Shown: positions 28,049 through 39,787 of the stretch, one piece after another | How the letters are laid out: every line of letters begins with the position of its first letter | How positions within the stretch are numbered: position 1 is the stretch's first letter | Source of the DNA: Acrasis kona | Lineage: Eukaryota > Heterolobosea > Eutetramitea > Acrasida > Acrasidae | Direction of reading: 5' to 3' | Assembly (NCBI GenBank): GCA_026419775.2 | Contig: JAOPGA020000997.1 | Span: forward strand, 1-54,314 | DNA: 54,314 nt | The notes under the pieces: generated by a model | What the model was told of the DNA's origin: nothing | Databases searched by the model: none | What the model saw: the letters and a program-made list of their open reading frames with translations, nothing else | Program-made: the position numbers and the translations under genes

Positions 28049-29447
28049 TCACTGTGGCTTGGGCTGCCTCTTCTCCCTCTGATGAGAAACAAAGCGTAAA
28101 TAAACATCGTTCATATTTGATAAAATACATCCCTCCAGTTTCATAAATATTTCATCGTGTAAATGTACTTCTTCATCATTTTCGGATGATTCCATGCGTT
28201 CAATGGATGCTCTCAAGTCGTTCAGAATATCAATTGGGTTCGATAAGTTGAGTTCAGCAGGGCTGTTCTCCACGAGGTATCTATCAATAATCTCTTGAGC
28301 CTTTTCAATTCTCTTCCTGTTACTACTGAGAGATTTGTACAATTGTATATCTTCCCAACAAACTATTGTAATTAGAAATAAATTATGATTTAAAGACTTA
28401 CTCAAATCCTCTACACAGAATGACTTCATGGCGTATTCTTTGAATAACTTTCTCGTCACGTCGTACTCTAACGTAACGAGTATGTTATCTTCAATGTAAG
28501 GTGCAGCATCTTCTTTTTGATCAGATGATGGACGTTGGAATAGCTCAAAAGCAACAATACATGGATACAAGTTGTTACAAATATGATCAAAAGTAATTGG
28601 AAACAATAGAATCCAAACTGCAGGAATATATTTCTCTCCAGTTCTGACGAAGGCCGGAATGGACTGCGTGATTCCAAACATCACACAAAACACTACGTAC
28701 ACAATGATGGAGAGCGTGAGTTGTTTGGCAATACCCCACGTGTCTCTCATTTTTGTAATTGTTATCAACACGATGAAGCAAAGTTTTGTTATGCAATAAA
28801 AGAGAAGTGGAATAAAACCAAATATATAAAGATATATACTGATTCCACAACCACTAGTAGAGAAGTAATTTCGTGACCCAGTGGCCGTGTATATACCGGT
28901 CACTAAGGCCCAATATACCGTGTGGAAAAACATCGCAATAAAGAATAAATACCACGTAATGTTTCTTTTTGAGTATTTAAGCACAATCATTATTTGTGCT
29001 GTTATTCTTCCAGTCTCCTTAGAATCTGGTGATAGTTGTGATTGCAACTGACTGACAGCGTACATGCGAAAGAACCTGTCGCACCTTAAGAAAAGTGTGA
29101 CAACTAAAGCTGGGTACACCACAAAGTATTGGAGTGTATATAAAAAGCATGGAAATACTGTCCTACCTACTGATATTCTTATAAAAGAACATGCAAGCGC
29201 TATGTAACCAATTAGCATGGATAATAGCATGAGTGGTAGGCCTCTCACTTTGATTTGCTCATGGTCTCTTTTAATGTATATTGCAATGGAAAGTAGGATG
29301 GCGAATACCAGGTAGAAGGCACCTACACGTGTGAAACAAACAATTTCATATATTTTACTTACAGACAATCCCCGCTAGAACTCGGTTGTATATGAAATCT
29401 TCTAAAATTCCAGAGCCGAAGTTATAACTCACACTTGTGACGTTCAT
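28049..29447 (-). CDS. Seven-transmembrane receptor with C-terminal RGS domain
   Basis: Exons 29363-29447, 28402-29322 and 28049-28362, with introns of 40 and 39 bp. The ATG at 29447 gives an outside N-terminus with an N-glycosylation site (MNVTS) and splices in phase 1. Seven hydrophobic helices follow (for example AFYLVFAILLSIAIYI, YLFFIAMFFHTVYWALV, AVWILLFPITFDHIC), then an RGS domain assembled over intron 2: LFKEYAMKSFCVEDLI|CWEDIQLYK, EKAQEIIDRYL, SPAELNLS and DEIFMKLEGCILSNMNDVYLRF. This is the 7TM-RGS layout of plant RGS1 and amoebal proteins: a receptor that also accelerates G-alpha GTP hydrolysis. Intron 2 has no stop and keeps frame, so retention would add 13 residues inside the RGS domain. 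Confidence 0.86.
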
Positions 29448-30421
29448 ATGGAAAAGCCAGGTTGTGCAACCTCAATTTGGGCAAATCAAATGTCACTAAT
29501 CATCATCCCCGATAAAACTCCATTTGTTCGTAATCCAAATGGTGTGAAATATGAGGTTTAGTTATGATTTAACCATGCAATCGTAATACAGAGTTAAAAT
29601 CTAACGCTTCCGCACGTTTTTGTCTTTGAGGGTTTCAACACCACGAATGTCATATCATGCTTATTTTGGTGACGCTCTTTTACAAAAATCTAAACAACTT
29701 CGGCCGACGGTGGATGACTGAAGTACATTCGTGTTAAGGAATGTTTGCATCAATAACAAGAATTAATTAGTTACCAATTACGATCCCGGTCATTAATGAG
29801 AGAAATATTTTGATAATCAACGTAGCTTCACAAATTAATCAATAATTAGAAACAAATTCCAGAAGGACTAAGGCCTGAACAACAATAACCCAAATACTTT
29901 TTATCACTTTGAATCACATGTACGATCCGACACATTATCCCTTCAAACATCAACATCTCCACTATGCTCAATTCGCCGCCTTTCAACACGTAATAATGGA
30001 AATTTGCTATCGAAAGAAGGAAGAAGTGAAAACATTATCCTATAACACGAATAACACTTATTTACTACTTCACACGTCCCACTAAGCAAATTTCGAATTT
30101 ATGCGCATGTACTTCCCAAATTCTCTTCCTCAATATCTCTTGTCATGAAGAATCTTTCACTTTGGAATATTCTACTTAGAAATATTCATTTTTTACAATT
30201 CAGTTAAAAGCAAGTGTCAAAATAGAACTGCCCTTTCGGAATCTGATCGATTCACATATGAACAAAACATGAACAAATCTAAAAATTCTTTTGTACATAC
30301 TAAAGAACTCATTTTCTCTAATTTCGTCAATAAATTCTAATTTTAAACTGACAGTTGTGACATAAAAGGGCTCCGCTTCTATGATAATTCCAACAAAAAA
30401 CTCACAACAATCACAGCAAGC
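29448..30421. other. Long intergenic region, divergent promoters
   Basis: About 970 bp, very AT-rich, between the divergent 7TM-RGS and surface-protein genes. A CATAAAAGGG element near 30361-30370 may be the TATA box of the surface-protein gene. No frame, tRNA or repeat recognised. Confidence 0.4.
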
Positions 30422-31831
30422 ATGAAAATCACAGCCCTCGCAGCCTCTCTAGCCTTTGTCGCAGGTTCAGTATTCGGAATCGATGCTGACGCCGTTGTTT
30501 GTACACCAGTACAAGTCGTGAACTCCAACATTTTGTTCGCAGCAAACAACAACACATTATACAAGTACACCATCCCAGATTTGAGTCTACAACTCACAAG
30601 CTCCGGAGAGTTATTGTGCCAACCTGGATCCCAACAAGGCGACCAAGTTGTCTTCGCACAAAACTTGGAGAACACCAAGAGCATCTCATACTCAACATCC
30701 ATCCTTACTCCCACAAAATCAGACACTCCTGCTCCATACACCACACCATACTACGTTGAGTACGGTGGCGGATCCGTCTCAGATGGCGACGATAAGTACA
30801 CCTACACCACAGGTGTTTTGACACACACCAGAGGTGGTGCAGTCATTGAGACTTTGGACATTGACACCACCGACAACGTAGCCGCTTACATCAGTTTCGA
30901 CAAGGACGTAGAAAACAGAATTCACTTGGCCACCAGAACTTCTCAAGGAAGAGGAGGTACGCAACTAACTTACTACACCTTAACCAAGTCACCTCTTGCC
31001 TTGGTAAGATGCGGTGTTGCTCTACCCGGTACCGTTCTAAGCGGATGCCCAGTCCAAGCAAACAAGTGTGCTGTTCCAGTTACCGTCGACTTCAAGATTC
31101 AAAACGATATTGTGACCTACTTGTGGAGCATCGTCAAGGACGAGAATGACTTCCAAGTCACTGCCGTTACCTACGACGCCAGATGTGGATCTCTAAACTC
31201 CTTACCTCTTGGATCAACTCTACGACCCATTGGAAGATGCACCGAAGTTGTTGCACCTGGATGCGGCGCATCTACCGCTGGACCAGCCACTACTACCGCT
31301 GCACCAACAAGCACCAATGCACAAACTACTTCTGCGCCAACTACTTCTGCACCTGCACCAACTACTGGACTACCAATCTGTGGTGCCAATCAGAACTTAA
31401 GCGGTGATAATAATGCTTCACCTGCGAGAAGAGTTCAGACTGCTTCTTCATCATGCGAGAACCAAAACTTGAGTGGAGACAACAACGCTTCTCCAGCAAG
31501 AGTTTCTAAGAGAACTGCAGTTTGCTCTGGACACGGTCAATGCGACTCTAACAAGGTCTGCCAATGTGCTTCTGGATTTGAAGGTGAGAACTGCCAGAAT
31601 GCTTGCATCCCAGCAACAACCACAACAGCTCCACCAGTAGGTATTACCAATGTACCATCAACCAAGGCACCTACCACATCAGCACCAACCACTGGAGCCC
31701 CAGCAACAACAAAGGCACCAGTTCAAAATGAAAGTGGTGAGGATCTTTCAAAGGAGGAAAGCCCCTCATCTGCATCCGCAGTTGTAGCAGGTGCTGTAGG
31801 AGCAGCCGCCGTTGCAGCAGCCTTGTTGTAA
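30422..31831 (+). CDS. GPI-anchored-type cell-surface protein with EGF module
   Basis: 469 aa. Signal peptide MKITALAASLAFVAGSVFG; a beta-rich ectodomain of about 270 residues with paired cysteines; mucin-like Thr/Ala/Pro stretches at about 285-315 and 400-435; an EGF-like module (CSGHGQCDSNKVCQCASGFEGENC; shown in part: C-x3-G-x-C...C-x-C...G-x2-C); and a hydrophobic Ala/Val-rich C-terminus (AVVAGAVGAAAVAAALL) without basic stop residues, as in GPI signals. Before the EGF module a 14-residue block NQNLSGDNNASPAR occurs twice. Codon use is strongly biased to C-ending codons, suggesting high expression. Likely an adhesion or coat protein; ligand unknown. Confidence 0.83.
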   Translation: MKITALAASLAFVAGSVFGIDADAVVCTPVQVVNSNILFAANNNTLYKYTIPDLSLQLTSSGELLCQPGSQQGDQVVFAQNLENTKSISYSTSILTPTKSDTPAPYTTPYYVEYGGGSVSDGDDKYTYTTGVLTHTRGGAVIETLDIDTTDNVAAYISFDKDVENRIHLATRTSQGRGGTQLTYYTLTKSPLALVRCGVALPGTVLSGCPVQANKCAVPVTVDFKIQNDIVTYLWSIVKDENDFQVTAVTYDARCGSLNSLPLGSTLRPIGRCTEVVAPGCGASTAGPATTTAAPTSTNAQTTSAPTTSAPAPTTGLPICGANQNLSGDNNASPARRVQTASSSCENQNLSGDNNASPARVSKRTAVCSGHGQCDSNKVCQCASGFEGENCQNACIPATTTTAPPVGITNVPSTKAPTTSAPTTGAPATTKAPVQNESGEDLSKEESPSSASAVVAGAVGAAAVAAALL

Positions 31832-31936
31832 AAACATTAATAAATTTTTTCGCGAATAATCACTGCTCTTGTTTTTTATACTTCAAGTTCCTAACATTCC
31901 TTTCAAAGCAAATCAAGTTTACTGGCAGTTGTTGTA

Positions 31937-34900
31937 ATGGATTTTAACACTGAAGATGAGACACATTCAGGAAGAAGAGTGCTGAAGGCCAAGCGACGAA
32001 TATTGTCAGGTCCAATACCTCATCAAGTGATAAAATCAAACAAGAAAAGTTTAGAACGAAATGATCAAATATCTACACAACAACCCGCAGTAGTTTCACC
32101 GACAGAAATTCTCCAGGACTCAAACTTTGAAGATTTTTTGAAAAAAGTCGATAATTTGACAGTTAGTGCAAATGACGCAACCACATCGGAAATAAATACC
32201 GTTACACCAAATAACGAAAATGTCCAAGAAACAAAAAAACCAACGAAAAAAACAAAAAGTGTCATTAAAAAAGAATTATCCACTCTTTCAACAGACAAAG
32301 GCACTGTGGCACCCACTCATTCGTACATTCAAGTCAATCGGTCAGAGAGAACCAAAGTACCTTTCGTCAAGAAAACTTTACCGATAGAGGATTATCGACA
32401 AGAAATTGTAGATGCAGTGACAAATCACCGAGTAACCATCATTACAGGGTACACAGGGTGCGGAAAGAGCACACGTAAGTCGAAATCAATTTCCCTCTCA
32501 TTAATACCTCATTCAGAAATACCGCAGTACATTTATGAATCATCAAAATTTTTACGATTTAAAATTTTGTGCACACAACCAAGACGTCTAGCCGCAATCT
32601 CTCTCGCAGAGCGCGTATCACAAGAACGAAATGAAAAAGTGGGCCGAACTGTGGGTTACTCCATTGGTGGACAAAAAGTAAAAATCAAAATCACACATGC
32701 TAATCATTTTTAGAATTACAATCATTACACAAGCATCACTTTCATGACCACTGGTTGCCTTACCGAAAAGATCTTATCGTCCAGTCAAGCACTTTCAAAG
32801 TTCACTCACGTCATCATTGACGAAGTCCATGAAAGAGATGTAGAAAATGATCTTTTACTCAACTTGATGCGATATGCACTCCAAGAACATCCGACACTTC
32901 GTCTCATCCTAATGAGCGCAACCATTGATCCAGAAAAGTTCACCAACTACTTTTCCACGTGTTTAATTGATCCGTATGTTAAATGACACCACTCACTTTT
33001 TTAATCCATCACAGTACCATTCCACAAATATTCGTTCCATCAGGATGCTTCCCCGTCACAGAACATTACTTGGAGGACATGTTACAAATATTACCAGCCA
33101 ACGACGAATCACAATTGAGATCCATCCTCAACACACCAACCACACCCAACATATCAAAACCACGTTTAGAATACGTATTAGACTACATTATTCACATGCA
33201 TCAATCGCAACCCACGTCCCATTCCTACCTCATCTTCTTACCAGGAATCTCCGACATTGAGAATTTATACGGAATGTTAGAATCAAGACATACCAACAAT
33301 AGCATGGAAATTCATGTTCTCCATTCCATCGTTAACATTGAAGAACAAGAATCCATTTTCGACGCATCTCCCATGCATGTTAGAAAAATAATATTGGCCA
33401 CCAACATAGCCGAATCAAGCATCACCATACCCGATTGTCAAGTGGTGATTGATTTTTGTTTATCAAAATCAACATCATGGGATCCCATCACACAAATCAA
33501 GAATTTGAATTTGAGTTGGATATCGAAGGATTCTGCACAACAACGAAAGGGAAGGTCCGGTAGGGTGAGTCGTGGCTCGTTGTATCGAATCGTCACAAAA
33601 TCACATTTCGAATCGCTTCACAACACGGTCACTCCTCAGATTCAACAAGAACCATTGGACAGTTTGATATTGCGCATACTTCGCAACACAAAGTGGGATA
33701 CGCCGAGTAAAGTGCTCAGCGAATGCATCGATCCTCCCAATTTATCCAATTTACATTCTGCATACGAAAAGTTAATTAGCATGGGCGCCATCTCACATTC
33801 CCACAAATCATCTCAATCTGATGCAAACGAACAATTGTTCAAAATTACAAATTTGGGCGAATTGTTATCTTGCATGCCCATCGATTTGAATTCGAGCATG
33901 TTGGTGATTTATGGATTTGCATTCGGATTCCTACACGAATGTATTGCATTAGCGAGCATCATCGCCAGAAAGAGTCCCATACACATCGATCGTCAATACG
34001 TGATACCCACGACAAGAGCTCTTTTAAAATACTCCAACAACTCTCATAGCGACTTGATCGCTTCGTTAAGAGCATACTCGGTGTGGCAAAACGAAAGCAA
34101 GTCCATACGTTCCTCCGCCACCATGTTCCAAAAGAGAAAATGGTGCGCCGAGCGTTGGTTACATTATAAAACACTTGTGGAGATTGATTACACCTGCAAA
34201 GATATCTATAGATCGATGCAACGATATCGATTCACCAGTAACGAGTCTTTACGGACCATAAGAGAGTTGCAACAAGGTGACGAGACCATACTAAAGTGTT
34301 TATTATGTGCTGCATTCTCAAAAAACATGTTGATCGGGAAACAAATCAATCCCAAAAAGTCACAAATGGCAACGATACCTCCTTCGATGGACCCTTTGAA
34401 TTCGATCATTGTCAATAATGGACCAGGCGTAGCGCCGCTCGATCATTCATCTCTTGCATTCTTTTTCGAGAATATACAGGGTGGTTGTGGTTCTGTCAAG
34501 TCCATCAAGAATTCAAAAAAAAATAACTCTTCTAGCGTCTATGTCGAGTTTTGTCCCAACGAAAGCGATCCTTCTGATCATTCGAGCGTATTGCTCGCAA
34601 CTAGGTTTAGAAAGATCAAACCCTTTCGTTTCTCTACGTCCTTTAAAAAATCAATGATGATTAGTATGTTGGGCGATGATTTTGAAGTGGAACATGATTT
34701 GAGTTTTGAGAGCGTTACTGTATTTCCTAACGTACAAGTAATCGTGGAACCAGTGTTCATGTTAGAAAGGAGCGTCAAATTATCTGGTTCGTCTGTAGTT
34801 TGTCCCTTGTTGAAACCACCTTCTTCTTCTAATAAAGAATTAGTTTCTTCTGGTCATCATCATTTCTCTGAAATGGTGATCATACCCGTCATCTTTCATG

Positions 34901-36687
34901 GCATTAATAATAATTCAATGTTCTTTGCATCAGAGTGTACTTTGTTGCCTCCTATTCATAAGTTTAAGGACTTGGTGATGATTTTGTTTTCTAATCATGC
35001 CGAGATTAAATCAAAACAGCAAGTGGAGCAATTGGGCGTTAATTATGTGATTCAAAAGTCTGGTACTTGTCAGAGCATTTCAATGATGCTCTTGGAAAAG
35101 TACAAGGATGTGGTAGATGACTTACGAGAGTATATTCAATCTTGTGTCTTGTTTGCGAGCGTGCGCAAGTCACAAGTCGATTCTAATGATGATGGCAATG
35201 GCGTAGTTGATTTGAGTCCTTTTGATTTAGCAAAGACTGAATTGTTGTGTAAGGTGTTATTGAGCTCTGATAAGGCTGTCGTCCCCATGTTGAACGAATC
35301 AATAGAGATCTTGCAAGTACCTGATCATGCTTATAAACATGTGATTGGTAGGTCTAGAACTAATATTGATTTGATTAAAATGGCGAGTGGTGCGAGAATA
35401 TCGGTGGATCATCACGATAAGACCGTCACCATTCGTTACTATCAAAAGAAACAAATGCAAATTGCAAAAAGGATGATACAGCAAGCAATTCTTAATGCTG
35501 TGGTGGTGTTTAATCATCCAGAGGAGGCTCATTTGGTGCTGGAGGTACCAGAGTCATCAGGAATGTTGCCGGAGGTTGCTAATGTGGTGTACATCAAGAC
35601 AATTGATCCCAAAGGGACAGATAAAATATTTTATACTCTTGCCTGTGTGCCAGGCGCTCATTCTTATGATAACTTTTCTGCTTTTAATTGTGTTGATCCA
35701 GAGTGTTTTGTTGATGATCCTACCTTGAGTAGAAATCTAGTCAAGTCGTCATTGATTAGATATCAAAGTCCTTTGGTCCATAAGACCATGTTTCACCGGT
35801 TGTCTTCGCTCATGGCCAATGTATTATCCAGAGTGGATGATGTCTCCACTCCACATGGATTCTTGAAGGCACATGAAACGAAATTTAATGTATCGTGTCA
35901 TTTGGGCCGTCAGTTCTTTTATCCTCCCAAAACACAGCGTACCCTTATCATACCGTACGCTGATCACGATTCATATGGTGATTTTAGAACAACTACTCCT
36001 CTGGCATTATTCCTTAGATATAGCATCGGTCATGGTAGAGACATTAAAACATTGTTTAGCGACGATGCACACCACGCCCTGTCGCGTGTGGTGAATCGTT
36101 TAGAAAAGGACTGGGTCGTGAGAAAATATGGCCATGGTGTTTTGCAAGTTAGCATCAACATGGTCGACAGTAAGAAACAGAAGCGCTTCGATATTCAAAT
36201 AAAAATTGAAAATGAACAAATTATATTTGAGAGGCTTAAGCAGGAGAGCGAAAAACATGCTTTTTTGTCTTTTGTTCAGATTCCAAATGCAAACTCGAAT
36301 GTATTGTCTGATACAGTCGATTATAGTTTAAAATTGTCTTCTTACCGTGGTACTACCAGTATAAATAATGTTGGTAGGGGAATCAGAAAAGTTGTAAATG
36401 CTTTAAGATGGGACTCATCAAAAGGCGTTTATTTTGATGTAAAAACTCTTCCTCAAGATCGATTCTTATTTGGTACCATAAGTTATAGAACTAGAACTGA
36501 GTACATCAATTTTGCATACCCAAATGTTGTAGTTTGTATTGACAATGTGAGAGAGGACTCACTAGATGCAGTTGACATTACGAAAATACAATTCAAAGAT
36601 GAAACAGAATTGTCGTCCTTAAACAAAGACAATTTGGCCATCCATTTTAATTTACTACTAGAAAAAGTAAAGACTTTCGTCAAATAA
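31937..36687 (+). CDS. DEAH-box RNA helicase with long KH-containing C-terminal extension
   Basis: Exons 31937-32474, 32517-32677, 32714-32973 and 33015-36687; introns of 42, 36 and 41 bp; 1543 aa. A basic disordered N-terminus precedes helicase motifs I (GYTGCGKST, split by intron 1), II (DEVHERD), III (LMSATIDP), V (LATNIAESSITIPD) and VI (QQRKGRSGR), then HA2/winged-helix and OB-like regions. About 650 further residues follow; a KH-type RNA-binding motif is visible at about 1087-1150 (DHAYKHVIGRSRTNIDLIKM...GARISV). The last 390 residues match nothing I recognise. DEAH proteins remodel RNA or RNPs; the KH module suggests selection of specific single-stranded RNA. Intron 1 is in frame and stop-free, so its retention would insert 14 residues next to the ATP-binding loop. 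Confidence 0.88.
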
Positions 36688-37150
36688 ATATCATTTTTTA
36701 ACTGTGGTATAGAAACTGCACATTTTGTTTCCGTATAATCTATCTTATTGTAAGTGGTGTGCGAGTGGTGTGCGTAACAAGATATGAACGTGAGTCTAGA
36801 TTTGAAGAGATAAGTGATTAATGTTTTTTTGGAGATGGAATGTATTCTGAAGGAGAGGGGATTTAATTCAAAAAGATTCTATGAAATCGATCTCAAGAAA
36901 TACCCTTTTGTTAAATATATCAATTATTCTTTATAAATAATCAGGTACGTAGATTTGATAACCCCGTAGAAGAGATCCAACATCATCTTAGAAACCCTTC
37001 GAACTATAGAGGTAAAAATAAATAAAAATAGATTATTAAGTAAGATTCAATTCCCTGGAAGGACTTGTTGACCATTAAAACGAAAGGACAAAAATAAATT
37101 GGGACTTTTAAAATTGGAACAATTAATTATAGGATATCTAGCAAAAAACA
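36688..37150. other. Intergenic, nothing recognised
   Basis: 463 bp of AT-rich spacer with a direct repeat of GTGGTGTGCG near 36753-36773; otherwise no frame or RNA gene. Confidence 0.4.
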
Positions 37151-37751
37151 ATGACAACAACAACATCCACACAGTTCTACCAAGGCTGGCCCATTAGTTC
37201 TTCAGTCATGAAGGACAAGCCGTACTACACTGCCTATCCCGAGATCCTGCAAGAACAAAGAGAAGAGATATCGAGACTCCAACCTTTCACTATGGTATTG
37301 CCTCAAAAATCTTCCATCAAATATCAATCAGTATCCCCCACAAATTTCATGAAACCACGCAAAGAGAAAACAACAAATAGAAAACCACAAAAAAAGCCCA
37401 AGAAGAACAAAATCAAAATACCAGCTCATGACATAATAAGGTTTATGACACTACCACAACCAACGGGCGGCTATAAAATTAGGAGTCTCGATTTCTACAC
37501 TAAAAAGAAGATATTATGAGTTAGAATGGGGTAGATGGCCTTCACACATTACTCACGAGTCTGATTCGAGCATGAGTGATGAATCTGATTCAGACATTGA
37601 GATCAGCATACCAACTGATGTCGGCACATCCTCCGAAGATAAGGGCAGAATCTCCTTTTTGGTGGACGCAGAACGTCCAGATTCAAACAACAGTTTAGAT
37701 GCAACAACACAAAAAATACTGCAGTGCGCATTCAAGCAACATGTTAACTAA
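37151..37751 (+). CDS. Unknown protein with basic middle and acidic tail, two exons
   Basis: Exons 37151-37484 and 37525-37751 joined over a 40-bp intron (donor GTCTCG, acceptor GAGTTAG), 186 aa. The join rescues the frame: exon 1 would otherwise stop at TGA (37517-37519) while a good acidic frame continues after it. The protein has a Thr-rich start, a Lys-rich basic block (RKEKTTNRKPQKKPKKNKIK) and an acidic Ser/Asp stretch (SDSSMSDESDSDIE, a likely casein-kinase target). An alternative in-frame 42-bp intron (from 37441) is also possible. No family recognised; composition fits a nuclear or RNA-associated protein. Confidence 0.6.
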
Positions 37752-37825
37752 CTTGTAATAATAATTGTAAAATTAAATCAATAAATAAACCATTAAGGAT
37801 ATCATTCTGTTTATTGTCTCATTGG

Positions 37826-38472
37826 TCACCAACTAGTAAATGACATTTTCATGGTATAATGTTCCCGCGATAAGAGTATTCTTTGAGCCTCGTTAGCATG
37901 GCTCGTGCGGAAATATTCTGGTTCTCTTTTGTCTCCCTGTCCATCTAAATCTTGAATCGTTGATTGTATAATTTGGACTATATCCCTTGTACGATATACC
38001 CTCGTCAAGCTTTACGTCATTCAGCCTCAAAAGTTTGCCCTTAAATGTGGGTGAAGTGATTGTTACTTTTTTTGGTTCCTCTGAAATTATCGAGTTTCTT
38101 GTTTTATTCCGGTTCATTCTCGCTTTTACATCTTCCAAGAAGACGGCACTTTCTTTAAAATTATGTTTTTGAACTGTACTGCTTTCTATAAGTACCTCGT
38201 TTAAAAGTTCTCTCGGGCTACCATCATATTCTGTGGACCATTCTACCGTCTTCTTGTTCTTGTTCTTTTCGTGTTGGAAGTTGCCCATCAAGTTTATAAT
38301 CAAATGGTTTTTTTGGTCGGTCTTCTCAACCTTCAACTCATAACGCATTTCATGCGCTTGCTTTCGTAGTGTGATTTTCACCGGTTTTTCATGTAAATAC
38401 TTTGGTTGACCTAGACAATGTCGTTATCAACTCGACATGATTATCTATGACCATTCGAGGTTTGACCTTCAT
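37826..38472 (-). CDS. Unknown basic protein, probably three exons
   Basis: Exon 1 38401-38472 (MKVKPRMVIDNHVEL...), 40-bp intron, exon 2 37979-38360, then a frame change that is best met by a 34-bp intron at 37945-37978 and exon 3 37826-37944 ending SFTSW; 190 aa. Intron 1 is well supported (donor GTATTT, acceptor CGAAAG, phase 0). Intron 2 is less certain: donors at GGTATATC or TAGTCC and several acceptors would also work. Exons 1-2 read like beta strands rich in Lys/Glu, followed by a Lys/Thr-rich linker. No family recognised. It converges with the gene at 37151 (74 bp). Confidence 0.5.
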
Positions 38473-38529
38473 TCTTGTCAATTGATGCTATGATAAGTTG
38501 ATACATCAAGTAGCTGCTAATGACGGTTA

Positions 38530-39280
38530 TCAAATAGATAGATTGTAGGAAATAGTATAATAATAATTCGAAGAAACTTTTTTTACTACCAATACCTTCT
38601 CCGAGTAATTATCTTCTGTCCACCTAAAATTGTTTTTACTATATACATATCGGAGTACCAATGAATAGAAGGATGTCTGCTTTATTTTTTTAACCACAAA
38701 ATTGTACAAACTTAGCTTGGAGAATATTCTGCTGTCGACACCTCTGAGGACCAAGTTTTGAGGACGGCTAACATTGGTTTGACTGGCAGTGATGGGTTTG
38801 AAGAATCTTCCTGGGTCACTATCAATGATCGGCTTCTTTTTTTCTTACTTCTGACTTTGGTTTGCTTAACTGGTGTTTAGAGGTCTATGTCTAAATTATG
38901 TTCTTCGGGTTTGGGTTCTTCGGTGAGATCAATGGAGTCTGGTTTCGGTAGATCGTGAATGTTGATTGGTGCCGTTCTGATTTATTTGACTGGTTCCTGA
39001 GTGAAATTTTTGATTCTTAAAACATTGTTTTTTTTGTTCTTGTGAGGGACCAACGTTGAATTGATAGGAAAACTGTATTAGGTTTCCACGAACACCCCAA
39101 CAGTTTTATCGGCTACTTATTTGTTGATTCAATTCTGGTTGATGTAATTCCATCACATCGTCATGTCATATTGATTGTACTCCTCCCTCAGCCTTGTTTT
39201 GAATAAATTTTGTTGGAGAAATGGTTTCAGCAGGCTCAACAATGTTGATGGCGTTTGCTGTAACACGACGTTATAACCGG
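38530..39280 (-). pseudogene. Decayed coding stretch upstream of the unknown gene
   Basis: Read on the minus strand, about 750 bp show long runs of gene-like, Pro/Glu/Lys/Ser-rich translation (pieces such as INIHDLPKPDSIDLTEEPKP, KVRSKKKRSRSLIVTQEDSS, NAINIVEPAETISPTKF) interrupted by several stops and at least two frame changes, too many for the small-intron pattern used elsewhere. The final 75-codon open frame (38530-38754) has no visible homology. Most simply it is a decayed gene, or the decayed upstream part of the gene at 37826-38472. Unrecognised introns are the alternative. Confidence 0.35.
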
Positions 39281-39787
39281 TTATAACTTCCGTCAGGGCC
39301 CCGTAAGCTATCTCCTACATTTATTTTCAGAATATGAGGATAATGTGTCCCAAAATATCTTTTTGACAAATTTAACAGTCAGAAGATGAGATCAGACACC
39401 TCTATCCATATTTGAAATTAGTGTTGTTTATGGCAAATGATAATTATTGATAGTCTACATGATCCATAGGAATCATTCTTGATATCAACTAACCAATCTG
39501 TATTAAACATTTCATTGTTTAATATTTTAGACCCACAAGGGGTCCGGCACATTATTTTATGTGGAATTAACCATTCAAATCATTCCAAAGACACGAAGAA
39601 TGCAAAATGGACACCCACATAGCGTCGCTGCCGACAAGGTCGTTTATAGGAACTAGTTTTAACATAATACCGCCGCACGGGCCTTAGACGGGTCAATGGT
39701 AATTTCTAAAAATATAAAGATCTAGAAAGGGTATTCCACGATTATGATGTTTTTACAAATACAAAGTCCTTCAAGACGTTTTAGGTC
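39281..39787. other. Intergenic, upstream of the Zn2Cys6 gene
   Basis: About 500 bp, AT-rich, no frame. It includes a short inverted pair ATAACCGGTTAT at 39272-39283, close to its left edge, that might bind a dimeric regulator; unproven. Confidence 0.35.

Noticed and set aside
28363-28401. Treating this stretch as coding because the frame stays open
   Set aside because: GTAAGT...ACAATAG boundaries, 39-bp length and restoration of the RGS consensus (VEDLICWEDIQ) show it is an intron.
24286-29447. Reading the minus-strand cluster as a bacterial-type operon
   Set aside because: Introns and eukaryotic gene families throughout; shared strand alone does not show polycistronic transcription.
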